The notes: generated from the letters alone by a model not told the origin. A DNA stretch of 64,000 bases from JANYCO01 sp035535995 (GCA_035535995.1 DATLOZ010000010.1:62001-126000), one strand, 5' to 3'; positions 41,262 to 50,674 are shown, counted from the stretch's first letter. Made by a program: numbers and translations.

Positions 41262-42011
41262 ATGGCGCTATTTAAAACAAGCAACCCCGCACTAGGTCCG
41301 AAAACATTCGACAGTTTTGGAAGTTATCAACAAGGTGATGTAATGACATTACAAGGCACTGTTAACAAGACTGCTATTTTGCTGGTATTGGTAATGATCC
41401 CCGCCTTTGGAGTATGGAATTTATTCTATTCAGGAGGCGTAGCGCTTATGTTTCCTCTGATGCTCGGAGGCGCCATTGGCGGACTGATCTGTTCTCTTAT
41501 CATAGTATTCAAAAAAGAATGGTCGCCAACCGTAGCTCCTATTTATGCAATCCTGGAAGGGTTGTTTGTAGGTGCTATTTCTGCTTTCTACAGTTCTCTG
41601 TACGAAGGGATCGTAATGCAGGCAATTCTGCTTACGTTTGGAATTCTTGCCAGCCTTTTGTTTTTGTACAAAAGCAGAATCATCCGTGTTACTGAAAATT
41701 TCAAACTGATCGTAGCTTCTGCTACTATGGGGATTGCGCTCACCTACTTAATCAGCATGGTACTTGGATTCTTTGGAATGGAAGTACCGTTGATCCACTC
41801 CAATGGTTTGGTTGGAATTATTTTCAGCCTTGTCTGTGTAGCAACTGCAGCGGCTAACCTTGTAATGGATTTCGATTTCATTGAACAAGGCGCCGAACGC
41901 AATGCACCGAAATACATGGAATGGTACGCTGCTTTCGGACTAATGGTAACCTTGATCTGGCTGTACATTGAGATCCTGCGCTTGCTTTCTAAACTTAGAA
42001 GCAGAAACTAA
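41262..42011 (+). CDS. Bax inhibitor-1/YccA family membrane protein
   Basis: A 249-residue inner-membrane protein with seven hydrophobic segments, of the BI-1/YccA family; bacterial members act as pH-sensitive calcium leak channels or FtsH modulators. After a soluble start (NPALGPKTFDSFG) come segments such as AILLVLVMIPAFGVWNLF, LMLGGAIGGLICSLIIVF and the signature PIYAILEGLFVGAISAFYSSLYEGIVMQAILLTFGI. The pair of acidic residues typical of the pore is visible in FDFIEQGAE. It is a single gene ending in a strong terminator. Confidence 0.9.
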   Translation: MALFKTSNPALGPKTFDSFGSYQQGDVMTLQGTVNKTAILLVLVMIPAFGVWNLFYSGGVALMFPLMLGGAIGGLICSLIIVFKKEWSPTVAPIYAILEGLFVGAISAFYSSLYEGIVMQAILLTFGILASLLFLYKSRIIRVTENFKLIVASATMGIALTYLISMVLGFFGMEVPLIHSNGLVGIIFSLVCVATAAANLVMDFDFIEQGAERNAPKYMEWYAAFGLMVTLIWLYIEILRLLSKLRSRN

Positions 42012-42027
42012 GTTTTCATTTTTATAT

Positions 42028-42073
42028 AAAAAGAAACCGCTTGATGCTAATAGTATCAAGCGGTTTCTTTTTA
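42028..42073. terminator. Strong bidirectional terminator
   Basis: 18-bp perfect stem AAAAAGAAACCGCTTGAT with its complement around a 9-nt loop. Confidence 0.9.
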
Positions 42074-42107
42074 TATTTTTTATAATGATAGTTTCGAAAA
42101 GAGCGCA

Positions 42108-42129
42108 TTGCTGGCGGAGGCGCCAGCAA
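42108..42129. repeat. GC-rich hairpin (REP-like)
   Basis: TTGCTGGCG-GAGG-CGCCAGCAA, a 9-bp perfect stem of high GC in very AT-rich DNA. It is not followed by a T run, so it is more like a REP element than a terminator. Confidence 0.55.
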
Positions 42130-42268
42130 ACAAGGAATACGGAAACTTGAATTTTAATAAAATTTAACTACATATATCTAATATTTTTATTCTTTGAAGT
42201 GAATAAGCATATCCAAACCAACGCAAGATCACAGAGAATTTATAAAGGATGAAAAAGCTCAGGAGAAA

Positions 42269-42568
42269 TTAATTTTCAGGTTTAAGAATTTTTGTATACA
42301 ACTCGATCACTGCTATCCAGATCACCGCAAAGCCGCCTATGAATACATAGATTTGCTCTATCTCTGATGTTCGACAAACATTCTTATTAAATGCTAACAA
42401 ACAAACCTTCACTCCTCCAACTATTGAAGCACCGGCTAAAATGATGATCACAGCATTTGCCAAGGTGAGTGTTTCTGTTTGTCGTTTGAAGATCTTTTTA
42501 AAGAGATAGATAAAAAAGAAAAATACACCAGCGTAAATACTGATGTCAACCGAAATAAAAAAAATCAT
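42269..42568 (-). CDS. Small three-helix membrane protein, hypothetical
   Basis: A 99-residue protein with three membrane helices (about 5-24, 37-60, 73-92). Two Cys residues (VKVCLLAFNKNVCRTSEIEQ) lie in or near a loop. No family was recognised. Its ATG overlaps the stop of the 56-residue membrane protein upstream by 1 nt (TAATG form), so the two are translationally coupled. Confidence 0.6.
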   Translation of the reverse strand: MIFFISVDISIYAGVFFFFIYLFKKIFKRQTETLTLANAVIIILAGASIVGGVKVCLLAFNKNVCRTSEIEQIYVFIGGFAVIWIAVIELYTKILKPEN

Positions 42569-42738
42569 TAATGGTCTAAAAATTTTAGGATAGTCATTAA
42601 AAGAATCCCTAATCCCATTCCTACAATTCCTGCATAAAAACCCCAGTGGCTACCAAATATCCCACCAGAAGTAGCACCTATCAGAACCACAGAATTGATG
42701 GACAGACCAGACCTTTTATGTGACAATTCTTTTTTCAT
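42568..42738 (-). CDS. Small 56-residue membrane protein
   Basis: ATG at 42738 opens a 56-codon frame: a hydrophilic basic start (MKKELSHKRSGLSINS), then Gly-rich membrane segments (VVLIGATSGGIFG, WGFYAGIVGMGLGILLMTIL), ending KFLDH. Its stop overlaps the start of the 99-residue membrane protein, which supports both as real genes. Such Gly-rich short helices often oligomerise; a function is not assigned. Confidence 0.6.
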   Translation of the reverse strand: MKKELSHKRSGLSINSVVLIGATSGGIFGSHWGFYAGIVGMGLGILLMTILKFLDH

Positions 42739-42812
42739 GAATAACTATTTGTACTAACTAATAGCAAAAATACGAAACTGCGAGAAAATTAACAATATAG
42801 TTTAATGAAAAA

Positions 42813-44336
42813 TTACAATTTGATCACTTTAAACTCTACTCTTCTATTCTTTGCTCTGTTCTCATCAGAATCATTTGGGACAGCGGGTTGTGATTTCCCA
42901 TAGCCTTTTGCTACGAGTCTTTCTTTGGCGATTCCTTTTTGTACAAGATAATTTACTACTGCTTCTGCGCGTGCTTGCGAAAGACGGTTGTTATACGCAT
43001 CTGCACCTTTGTCGTCAGTATGTGCGGAGATCTCTACAGTCATGCTAGGATTGGCATTTAGGAGTTCTACTACACGTTCCAATTCCAGTTCCGAATCTTT
43101 TTTTACGTTGGCAGAATCGAATCCGAAAAAAATATTATTGAGCACAAAGCTGGTATTTGTTTTCAGCGGTTTCAATTTAATATCCTTGTTTACCACCTGG
43201 TATTTTTTCACATTCTCAAGGTCTACTACTTCCGAATGAAAGGTTCTGTTCTTAGAAGAAATAGCGAGGTCGTACTTCTCTCCTTCCTGTAGCATTACGG
43301 TATACTTTCCTGTCACCTCATTGTTTTTTACTTCTACTACTTTTTCTTTCGTATTGATATTATTCACTTTGATCGTAGCCGGAATTATTTTGTTCGTCTC
43401 TTCATCACGGATCACGCCTTCAAGTGTTACAACCTTATCGGGGCGAAATTCTTTCGGCAATTCTATTTTGTAAATATCGTCTTTGCTGTTGCTGCTTGTA
43501 TTGGAAAGATAGATCACATCACCGGCAGCCGGCACGGAGATCAATTCATCGTCGCGGTAAGTATTGATGAATTCCAGCGGCACTGGTTTGGTCCATTTAC
43601 CGCCACGCATTTTTGATTCGTAGAGGTCATAGCCTCCTTGCCCTTCGTTGCGATAAGAAGAAAAGATCAACGTCCTGTTGTCCGACATAATTCGCGGATA
43701 TCCTTCGCAGCCTGTGTTTACAGGATAAGGAAGAGGTCTGGCATTCATATAAAAAGCGCCTTGTTTTTGGGCCACATAAAGCACACAGCAACGTTGTTTG
43801 GTAGGCGTATCACGTTTCCCTTCGCGCATGAAATACAATTGTTTCCCATCGGCAGACAAAGAAGGGAATCCATCATAGCCGCCCGAATTTACACCTTTGC
43901 CTGCGTTTTTAGGCGCTTCCCATTTATCACCTACCTTGGTAGTGTACCAGATATCAATTCCACCATAAGAGCCTTTTTTATCGGAAGAAAAGAAAAGTGT
44001 TTTTCCATCATAACTTAAAAAAGCTCCTCCCAGAAAATCAGCTCCGCTCACAAAATTATTTACTACTTCAAATGGCTTTGGAGGAGTCCATACTCCTGGT
44101 TTGGTTTGATAAGTAATAAACAATCGCCAGATCCCTTTTCCTGCGCGGTCAGACTCGAAGATCATGGTATTACCGTCGGCACTCAGTGTAGGAGAAAATT
44201 CGGAATAGTCGAGCGTATTGACAGGCGCGCCAATGGTTTGAAGCTTATTAGCATTCTGCTTAGCTGCATCGGTCATCTGCGCGAAGACAGAAAAAGGTAA
44301 GAGAAAAAACAATAAAAGTCTGGCAGTATTTTTCAT
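42813..44336 (-). CDS. PD40/OmpA outer-membrane protein
   Basis: A 507-residue envelope protein, the shortest of three PD40/OmpA proteins here. Signal peptide ends FSVFAQ. It lacks the TPR region. PD40 repeats cover about 40-300 (SPTLSADGNTMIFESDRAGK, FLSYDGKTLFFSSDKKGSYGG, SLSADGKQLYFMREG, RIMSDNRTLIFSSYRNEGQGG). A carboxypeptidase-regulatory-like domain spans about 305-385 (VTLEGVIRDEETNKIIPATI). The OmpA domain is at about 393-507 (NIFFGFDSANVKKDSELEL, AHTDDKGADAYNNRLSQARAE, NRAKNRRVEF) with the conserved Asp and Arg for peptidoglycan binding. It is 34 bp downstream of a small membrane protein gene. Confidence 0.9.
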   Translation of the reverse strand: MKNTARLLLFFLLPFSVFAQMTDAAKQNANKLQTIGAPVNTLDYSEFSPTLSADGNTMIFESDRAGKGIWRLFITYQTKPGVWTPPKPFEVVNNFVSGADFLGGAFLSYDGKTLFFSSDKKGSYGGIDIWYTTKVGDKWEAPKNAGKGVNSGGYDGFPSLSADGKQLYFMREGKRDTPTKQRCCVLYVAQKQGAFYMNARPLPYPVNTGCEGYPRIMSDNRTLIFSSYRNEGQGGYDLYESKMRGGKWTKPVPLEFINTYRDDELISVPAAGDVIYLSNTSSNSKDDIYKIELPKEFRPDKVVTLEGVIRDEETNKIIPATIKVNNINTKEKVVEVKNNEVTGKYTVMLQEGEKYDLAISSKNRTFHSEVVDLENVKKYQVVNKDIKLKPLKTNTSFVLNNIFFGFDSANVKKDSELELERVVELLNANPSMTVEISAHTDDKGADAYNNRLSQARAEAVVNYLVQKGIAKERLVAKGYGKSQPAVPNDSDENRAKNRRVEFKVIKL

Positions 44337-44370
44337 CTTGTTAGTGACGTTTATGTTTCTTTGTATAGTA

Positions 44371-44655
44371 TCAAACGGTTGATCTATCCAGCATTTTGCG
44401 GGTCATGAAATAACCCAGAAATCCGCATCCGATGCCGAAAACAGAAAGCAGCAAAGCATATTCAGGATTAGCCTGGATAAAGGCAATATCAAATTTTATA
44501 TTGAGCAAATAAGTAGCAAGCACGATCCCTAAGAGCTCAAACATAAACCAATTCAACACCAGCAATGCTCCCCATTTAAACCCGCGCTGTCCTCTTTGTT
44601 TCGCGTAGGCTACAATTCTTACTACTAAAACGATTAAAACTATTAACTCCACCAT
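44371..44655 (-). CDS. Small membrane protein, hypothetical
   Basis: A 94-residue protein with three hydrophobic segments: LIVLIVLVVRIVAYAK at the N-terminus, GALLVLNWFMFELLGIVLATYLL, and YALLLSVFGIGCGFLGYFM. A basic patch between the first two (KQRGQRGFKW) suggests a cytosolic loop. No family was recognised. It lies between the peptide transporter (35 bp upstream) and the PD40/OmpA gene on the same strand, so it may be transcribed with the transporter. Confidence 0.6.
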   Translation of the reverse strand: MVELIVLIVLVVRIVAYAKQRGQRGFKWGALLVLNWFMFELLGIVLATYLLNIKFDIAFIQANPEYALLLSVFGIGCGFLGYFMTRKMLDRSTV

Positions 44656-44690
44656 CTCTTATCTATATCTACAAATCTACAAATGAATAA

Positions 44691-46328
44691 TTATGCAACG
44701 GGTTCTTCACCTGGCCCCTGTGTATCTTTATGTCTGATCGCCATGATCATAAACGCAATTCCTGTCACCACGATCACACCTACGAAGAACCAATAATAAG
44801 AAGCTCCTTCCAAGCGTTCGAAAAAACCATGATTGGCTTTACTGTTGTTGATAATGGTCACCAATATATTTCCGATCGATACTGTGAGCAACCAAAACGA
44901 CATGATCACAGACTTCATTGTCTTCGGCGCTTTGGTGTAAGCATACTCAAGACCTGTTATGGAGATAAGCACTTCCGCTACGGTAAGAATAAAGAACGCC
45001 AGCAACTGCCATACAATATTTGGTCTCCCTCCTGCATCAATGCTTTCCTGGATCAAAGCAATCACAATAAAAGAAAAAGCTGCGATAAAAAAACCAACCG
45101 TGATCTTTCTTAAGGGCGTCACTTTGATCCCCAACTTCTGCAAGCCAGGAAAGATTAGAATCGAAAACAATGGGATCAATACAAGAATTAAGATCGGATT
45201 GATCGCCTGTACTTGTTGCGGTAGCCAGTTGATGCCTAAAAACATCGTATCCATATAGCTCACTTGTAGCACCCACTCAGAGCCGTTCTGATCGTACAAT
45301 GCCCAGAAGAAAGGAATGAAAGCAAACACTCCGAAAATATTCCATACAGCTTTTATACCATCGATCTGTTCTTGCGAATATCTTTTCAAGGCTACATCGT
45401 AAAATTTTTTCCCTTGCATTCTTTTGACCAATGAAGCAATTCCGATGATCGTAAAAAAGACAAGCATCCCCGACACGGGAAGTAAAATTACAAAAGGATT
45501 GTTGATCAGTTTGAAATCAAAAATAAGCGCAATGATAAACAGTACAAACCCTGTGATGATCGGAGACATAAGTAGCAAAGGGCTTTTCACCAATCGCTCT
45601 TCACGAGTAGGATTCATATTTAGAAGCGCATAGAAATTTATATTATAAAATTCTTCGTTCTTAAATCCCGAAGGAGGGGCGATGGTATATCTTTTTCTAC
45701 CCAGCCAAAAAATAAATGTAGCAAGCCCCATTAAAATCCCCGGCACACCAAATGCCAGCGCAGGGCCATATTGTTGAAGTAAAACAGGAATTAGCAAAGT
45801 AGAAACGAACGAACCCAAGTTGATACTGAAATAAAACATTTCATACCCCCTGGAGATCAAGTGTGCATTGGTTTTGTCAAACTGGTCACCCAGGTTGGCC
45901 GACACACAAGGTTTGATCCCTCCCGCACCGATCGCGATCAGCAGGAGACTAAAAAGAAATCCGTTGAGATTTGTATCAAAATAAGCGAGGCCTGCATGGC
46001 CGAAGCAATAGAGAAGAGATATATAGAGAATAGTATTGTATTTTCCCCAAAACCAGTCTGCCACGATCCCACCTAAAATGGGCAATAGGTATGCGAAGGA
46101 AATAAACAAGTGGGTTTTCTCATTCGCCTGCGCCTCCGCTACCGATTGCAACGCAGGATTCATGGTAGGATTGAAAAACTGGCTAACCAAAAACGTGGTC
46201 AGGATCGCTTTCATACCATAAAAACTAAACCGCTCCGCCAACTCATTACCAATGATAAAAGGCATGCTGGAAGGTAGCTTTGCGTTATCTTTTATCGGTA
46301 TATTCTTATTTTCTATTTGATTCGCCAT
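44691..46328 (-). CDS. Proton-dependent oligopeptide transporter (POT/PTR2)
   Basis: A 545-residue inner-membrane transporter that imports di- and tripeptides with protons. I chose the ATG at 46328 (MANQIENKN), since the upstream extension to 46391 is unlike the family. The N-terminal POT signature is ELAERFSFYGMKAILTTFLV, followed by the second family motif GAGGIKPCVSANLGDQF and FYFSINLGSFVS. There are 12-14 membrane segments. A divergent DEAD-box helicase starts 170 bp away; the shared intergenic region carries a TAnnTTTG box on each strand. Confidence 0.93.
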   Translation of the reverse strand: MANQIENKNIPIKDNAKLPSSMPFIIGNELAERFSFYGMKAILTTFLVSQFFNPTMNPALQSVAEAQANEKTHLFISFAYLLPILGGIVADWFWGKYNTILYISLLYCFGHAGLAYFDTNLNGFLFSLLLIAIGAGGIKPCVSANLGDQFDKTNAHLISRGYEMFYFSINLGSFVSTLLIPVLLQQYGPALAFGVPGILMGLATFIFWLGRKRYTIAPPSGFKNEEFYNINFYALLNMNPTREERLVKSPLLLMSPIITGFVLFIIALIFDFKLINNPFVILLPVSGMLVFFTIIGIASLVKRMQGKKFYDVALKRYSQEQIDGIKAVWNIFGVFAFIPFFWALYDQNGSEWVLQVSYMDTMFLGINWLPQQVQAINPILILVLIPLFSILIFPGLQKLGIKVTPLRKITVGFFIAAFSFIVIALIQESIDAGGRPNIVWQLLAFFILTVAEVLISITGLEYAYTKAPKTMKSVIMSFWLLTVSIGNILVTIINNSKANHGFFERLEGASYYWFFVGVIVVTGIAFMIMAIRHKDTQGPGEEPVA

Positions 46329-46401
46329 ACTCTTTGTTAGATACAATCTGATTATGGATTGTATATATTTCCCACAATATTGAAAATGCAATTAAATATT
46401 A

Positions 46402-46440
46402 CAAATCTATCAGAATATTCATATATAATCCGTACATTTG
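46402..46440. promoter_or_regulatory. Divergent TAnnTTTG promoter boxes
   Basis: TAGATTTG on the minus strand (46402-46409) points to the peptide transporter with a leader of about 70 nt. TACATTTG on the plus strand (46433-46440) points to the DEAD-box helicase with a leader of about 55 nt. The -33 elements are not evident. Confidence 0.45.
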
Positions 46441-46499
46441 TAACTTATTATATATTATAATTCAGGCCAATACATCCGGCCAATCTTAAAAAATCCATA

Positions 46500-48194
46500 A
46501 TGAATACAATTAAATTTAGTGAGCTAGCTCTGTCTAACGAGCTACAGGAAGCCATTGCGGAAATGGGATTTGAAGAGGCAACGCCGATTCAAGCAGAAGC
46601 GATTCCGCACATCATGGAGGGGAAGGACATCATTGGGCAGGCGCAGACCGGAACCGGTAAAACTGCAGCCTTCGGAATTCCTCTTATCGATCGTTTAGAT
46701 GCTAGCGATAAAAGCATCCAGGCACTTGTAATGTGCCCGACGCGTGAACTGGCCGTGCAGGTGGCCAACGAATTCAAAAAATTGCTGAAATACAAAAAAG
46801 GAATCAATTGCATTCCTGTATACGGCGGCGAATCTATTGAACGACAAATATCTGCTCTTAAAAGAGGCGTACAAGTGATCATCGGCACTCCGGGAAGAGT
46901 GATGGATCATATGGACAGAGGTACAATCTCTTTTGATAAAATTAAAATGGTAGTACTCGACGAAGCCGACGAAATGCTTAATATGGGCTTCCGCGACGAC
47001 ATCGAAGCAATCCTCTCGGATATGCCAGATGAGAAACAAACTATTTTCTTCTCGGCTACGATGCCTAAACCGATTCTTGAACTCACCAAGCGTTACCAAC
47101 ACGCTCCGGTCATAGTAAAGATCACCCGTACCGAACTTACCAATACCTTGATCGAACAAGAATACTTTGATGTAAAACAAGACTTCAAAGTAACAATGAT
47201 GACCAACCTTATTGAAGCCCACAATCTTCAATTGATGCTGGTATTCTGCAACACCAAACGTGGCGTAGACGAAGTAGTGGAAGAACTTAACCTCCAAGGC
47301 TACAAAGCAGAAGCACTTCACGGAGACCTGAAACAAGCACAACGTAACAACGTGATGGGTAAATTCAGAAAAGGTCTTGTGAACATACTCGTAGCAACCG
47401 ACGTAGCTGCCCGCGGAATTGACGTAGACAATGTAGACGGCGTATTCAATTATGATGTACCACTCGATGTAGAATATTATGTACACCGTATCGGAAGAAC
47501 CGGAAGAGCTGGTAAATCAGGAAAAGCCTTTACATTCGTGACTGGCCGCAGAGAATATATGCGCCTTCAGGATATCGAGCGTTATGCAAAGATCAAGATC
47601 AACAAAGGACAAGCACCTTCTAGCAAACAATTGTTTGAACTGAAGCAAAACAAACTGCTTTCTCAATTGCAGAATCTTTCCGACACTAGTGATCTTTCTG
47701 CTTATCATAAGATTCTTAACAGCTATATCGAACAAGGACACTCGCTTGAAAACATCGCTGCTGCACTTCTTCGCCTTACTATTGGTGAGATGAAAAAAGA
47801 AGAAAGACGCGCTGACCGCGAAGATAGTTCTGACCGCTACGAACGCAGAGACCGCGATCGTACTGAAAGATCCGGCAGAAGAGAATTTGGTGATAAGAGA
47901 CGTGAAAGCGGATCTGAAAAAAGAGGCACCAAATCTTTCCGCAGAAACGAAGGAATGGTAAGACTGTTCGTGAACGTAGGTAAGATGGACCGCGTAAGTG
48001 CAGGCGATCTCGTAGGCGCATTCACAGGCGAAGCCAACATCGACAGCAACCAGATCGGTATGATCGAAATTTATGATAAATATTCTTTCGTAGAAGTATC
48101 GGACAACAGTGTCAACGATATCATGGACGGCATGAGCAATAGCCGTATCAAAGGAAGAAAAGTCAATATCGAAATTGCTAATCCTAAAGCATAG
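46500..48194 (+). CDS. DEAD-box RNA helicase, CsdA/DeaD-like
   Basis: A 564-residue ATP-dependent RNA helicase for ribosome assembly or mRNA unwinding. Motifs: Q-motif FEEATPIQAEAIP, motif I AQTGTGKT (48-55), Ia PTRELAVQV, motif II DEAD near 152, motif III SAT, motif VI HRIGRTGRAGKSG. A basic, repetitive linker at about 435-480 (RADREDSSDRYERRDRDRTE) leads to a C-terminal DbpA-type RNA-binding domain (MVRLFVNVGKMDRVSAGDLVG ... SFVEVSDN). It ends in a strong terminator. Cold-induced expression is common in the family but not shown here. Confidence 0.94.
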   Translation: MNTIKFSELALSNELQEAIAEMGFEEATPIQAEAIPHIMEGKDIIGQAQTGTGKTAAFGIPLIDRLDASDKSIQALVMCPTRELAVQVANEFKKLLKYKKGINCIPVYGGESIERQISALKRGVQVIIGTPGRVMDHMDRGTISFDKIKMVVLDEADEMLNMGFRDDIEAILSDMPDEKQTIFFSATMPKPILELTKRYQHAPVIVKITRTELTNTLIEQEYFDVKQDFKVTMMTNLIEAHNLQLMLVFCNTKRGVDEVVEELNLQGYKAEALHGDLKQAQRNNVMGKFRKGLVNILVATDVAARGIDVDNVDGVFNYDVPLDVEYYVHRIGRTGRAGKSGKAFTFVTGRREYMRLQDIERYAKIKINKGQAPSSKQLFELKQNKLLSQLQNLSDTSDLSAYHKILNSYIEQGHSLENIAAALLRLTIGEMKKEERRADREDSSDRYERRDRDRTERSGRREFGDKRRESGSEKRGTKSFRRNEGMVRLFVNVGKMDRVSAGDLVGAFTGEANIDSNQIGMIEIYDKYSFVEVSDNSVNDIMDGMSNSRIKGRKVNIEIANPKA

Positions 48195-48216
48195 TTGAAA
48201 TTCTAAATTTTAAATT

Positions 48217-48254
48217 AAAACAAAAGCCAGTAGAGATACTGGCTTTTGTTTTTT
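48217..48254 (+). terminator. Terminator of the helicase gene
   Basis: 16-bp perfect stem AAAACAAAAGCCAGTA with GAGA loop and T run. Confidence 0.9.
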
Positions 48255-48407
48255 ACAAGCAGCTTGTCCTTTCAGGAGAACCCTTTTAAAAAGCTGACGC
48301 TATCTAATTGTAATCTTATTGTGGATAATCAATAATTTAAAATTCAAAATTTAAAATTGAAAATTCACTAAGTTTGTCCAGTCAATTTTTTATTTTTTTT
48401 TAACAAC

Positions 48408-49511
48408 ATGCATACATCTCTCCTCTACGAAGTCGCCATTGGCCTCATTCCAGGTATTGGCTGTCATAATACCAAACAACTGATCAGTTACTGCGGCTCT
48501 GCAGAAAAAATATTTCGCACACCTAAAGGTAAACTCCAGAAAATTCCCGGCATCGGTGAAGTACTGGCCGATTCAATTGTACGACAAGACGTACTTTTCA
48601 AAGCTGAACAGGAAATTCTCTGGGCAACTAAAAAAGGGATAGAAATTTTATTCTATACACATCCTAATTTCCCTGAGAGACTTCGTCATTTTTCAGATGC
48701 TCCTGCCCTCTTATTCTTCAACGGAAATGCCAACCTCAATGCTCCTAAAACAGTAGGTATCGTAGGAACAAGACAAGCCACTAATTATGGAAAAGAAGTC
48801 ACCGAAGCTATTATTCATGATTTAAAAACCTATGAACCTATTATCATCAGCGGCTTGGCTTATGGCATCGACATACATGCACATCGAACTGCGTTAGCCG
48901 AAAAACTTTCTACGGTAGCCGTGATGGCTTCCGGCGCAGATATTATTTATCCTGCGGTACATAAAGAAACTGCACAAAAAATGCTTGAACAAGGCGGCCT
49001 GCTCACTGAATACAGACCAGGCACAAAACCTGATCCAGCCTTCTTTCCCGCGCGCAACCGCATCGTAGCAGGCTTATGCGATGTGATCATTGTGGTAGAA
49101 GCTGCACAAAAAGGCGGCGCGCTGATCACCGCAGAAATTGCAAATAGTTACAACCGTGAGGTATTCGCCGTGCCAGGAAATATTGGCAACAAATACAACG
49201 AAGGATGCAACATGCTGATCAAATCACACAAAGCGCATATTTATACTTCCGTAAAAGACCTGGAATATATTCTCAACTGGGATATTCAAAAAACAGAAAA
49301 ACCATTATCCAAAAATAAAACGTATGAAACACTGACCAAAGAAGAACAATCCATCGCACATTTGCTTCTTCAAAAAGAAAGTCTCGGCATCGATGAACTG
49401 AGCTGGACAACAAATATTCCAATTGGGAAACTCTCGTCTCTGTTGCTTTCTATGGAGTTTCAGGGATTGATTAAAACGCTGCCGGGGAAGAAGTATAAAT
49501 TGATAATTTAA
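48408..49511 (+). CDS. dprA: DNA processing protein DprA
   Basis: A 367-residue DprA/Smf protein that loads RecA on incoming single-stranded DNA in natural transformation. N-terminal HhH-type domain (ALIPGIGCHNTKQLISYCGS, LQKIPGIGEVLADSI), then the Rossmann DNA-binding core (VGIVGTRQATNYGKEVTEAI, ISGLAYGIDIHAHRTAL, VMASGADIIYPAVH, FPARNRIVAGLCDVIIVVEA, KGGALITAEIA) and a C-terminal winged-helix DML1-like domain (EEQSIAHLLLQKESLGIDELSW). All parts are present. It is convergent with the nucleoid-associated protein across a 24-bp-arm palindrome. Confidence 0.95.
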   Translation: MHTSLLYEVAIGLIPGIGCHNTKQLISYCGSAEKIFRTPKGKLQKIPGIGEVLADSIVRQDVLFKAEQEILWATKKGIEILFYTHPNFPERLRHFSDAPALLFFNGNANLNAPKTVGIVGTRQATNYGKEVTEAIIHDLKTYEPIIISGLAYGIDIHAHRTALAEKLSTVAVMASGADIIYPAVHKETAQKMLEQGGLLTEYRPGTKPDPAFFPARNRIVAGLCDVIIVVEAAQKGGALITAEIANSYNREVFAVPGNIGNKYNEGCNMLIKSHKAHIYTSVKDLEYILNWDIQKTEKPLSKNKTYETLTKEEQSIAHLLLQKESLGIDELSWTTNIPIGKLSSLLLSMEFQGLIKTLPGKKYKLII

Positions 49512-49580
49512 AGTTATGAATGTTGAATTATGAGTTATGAATATTTCGAACTCATAATTCAACATTCATAACTCATAACT
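49512..49580. repeat. ATGAATGTTGAG palindrome, copy 5 (convergent gap)
   Basis: Perfect 24-bp arms (starting GTTATGAATGTTGAATTATG) fill the gap between the convergent dprA and NA37 genes. Confidence 0.75.
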
Positions 49581-49581
49581 T

Positions 49582-50628
49582 TTATTTTTCTTCACGATAA
49601 AAAAACTGGTAAAAATTCATCCCCTTCTCTTCATCGTATCCTTTCGTGATATACTCTTTTTTACCATGAATATAAATGCTGAAATTTTTATCCAGCTTTA
49701 AAATACTTTTGAAAATACGACTGGAATTTTTTACAGCGTTGTGCGAGATATTAAATTCGTCGGCGATCACTACGTCGTGATCTTGCTGGTAGCTTTCTTT
49801 GTATTGCCTGAAGGCATCGATCACTTCAGGTTGTTGGATCACTTCTTGTTTGAAATCGTTTAGATTAAACTCTTCGCGCTCTTTGAAGAAATTAGCGGAA
49901 CGATTGAGCAAATCGATTTCGTCTGTTTTGGAGATCTCAAATTCTTCTTTCAGTTTCTCATCGATAAAATCTTTGCATAACTGCATATAATTTTGTGTAT
50001 GATAAAAACTATCTTCACGCGCACGAAGATTCAGAAAATCATTTTTCCAGTATCGCGCCTCCTCTCCTTTATTGGTAACATCGACCGAACATACCCGATA
50101 GCCTTTTTCCTCGTCGAGATTAAAGATCAGGCATCCTTTATCAAGTTTATTAATATTAATTCCCTGATCAGAACTGATCTCAAAATTGTCGGCGGTGGCA
50201 GCTACTTTTAAATAAATTTCTTTGGTTTCAGATTTAAATATACCAATCGCATCGGCTGGTTCGTCGTTGACGATACAACCCTGCAAATAGATCATATATA
50301 GCTCTCCGCCTTTCACCATTGGGTGTGTAGACTGTTCATACAAATGCTTCGCTACGTTCACAGACTGCAAAAAGAACGCACCTGGGTCGGCAAATATTTT
50401 GCTGGCAACGGAATAGATCGGATTTAAATTCAGATCACCTTCGTTGGTCAGATGATAAAACTCATTTTTCTTGAAAGGCGACAACAAGTATTTCATCAGC
50501 AAACTTTCCACTGCATTGTCTTCAATACTTAGAGCAGACTTCGCCAGGATCATTCCTTCCTCATCGTGCTTGTTTCCTATGTAGTGTACTACTAAGTTGT
50601 TTACGATACTTGTTTCGGTGTTGATCAT
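49582..50628 (-). CDS. 37-kDa nucleoid-associated protein (NdpA/YejK-like)
   Basis: A 348-residue NA37-family protein, a conserved nucleoid-associated protein in proteobacteria and Bacteroidota. Family features: INNLVVHYIGNKHDEEGMILAK at the N-terminus, GGELYMIYLQGCIVNDEPADAIGIFKSETKE in the core, FLNLRAREDSFYHTQNYM and a C-terminal part with DEFNISHNAVKNSSRIFKSILKLDKNFSIYIHG. It is cytosolic and probably DNA-binding; the precise role is not established. Its start lies in a 108-bp gap containing a GGATACC-type repeat. Confidence 0.85.
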   Translation of the reverse strand: MINTETSIVNNLVVHYIGNKHDEEGMILAKSALSIEDNAVESLLMKYLLSPFKKNEFYHLTNEGDLNLNPIYSVASKIFADPGAFFLQSVNVAKHLYEQSTHPMVKGGELYMIYLQGCIVNDEPADAIGIFKSETKEIYLKVAATADNFEISSDQGININKLDKGCLIFNLDEEKGYRVCSVDVTNKGEEARYWKNDFLNLRAREDSFYHTQNYMQLCKDFIDEKLKEEFEISKTDEIDLLNRSANFFKEREEFNLNDFKQEVIQQPEVIDAFRQYKESYQQDHDVVIADEFNISHNAVKNSSRIFKSILKLDKNFSIYIHGKKEYITKGYDEEKGMNFYQFFYREEK

Positions 50629-50674
50629 TTTTCGTTAGAGAAATTTTCTTATTAGTAATAATATACCCTCCAGA

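Noticed and set aside
46695..47486. 263-codon minus-strand open frame inside the DEAD-box gene
   Set aside because: It lies wholly antisense to helicase motifs; the translation is His/Tyr/Phe-rich and shows no domain.
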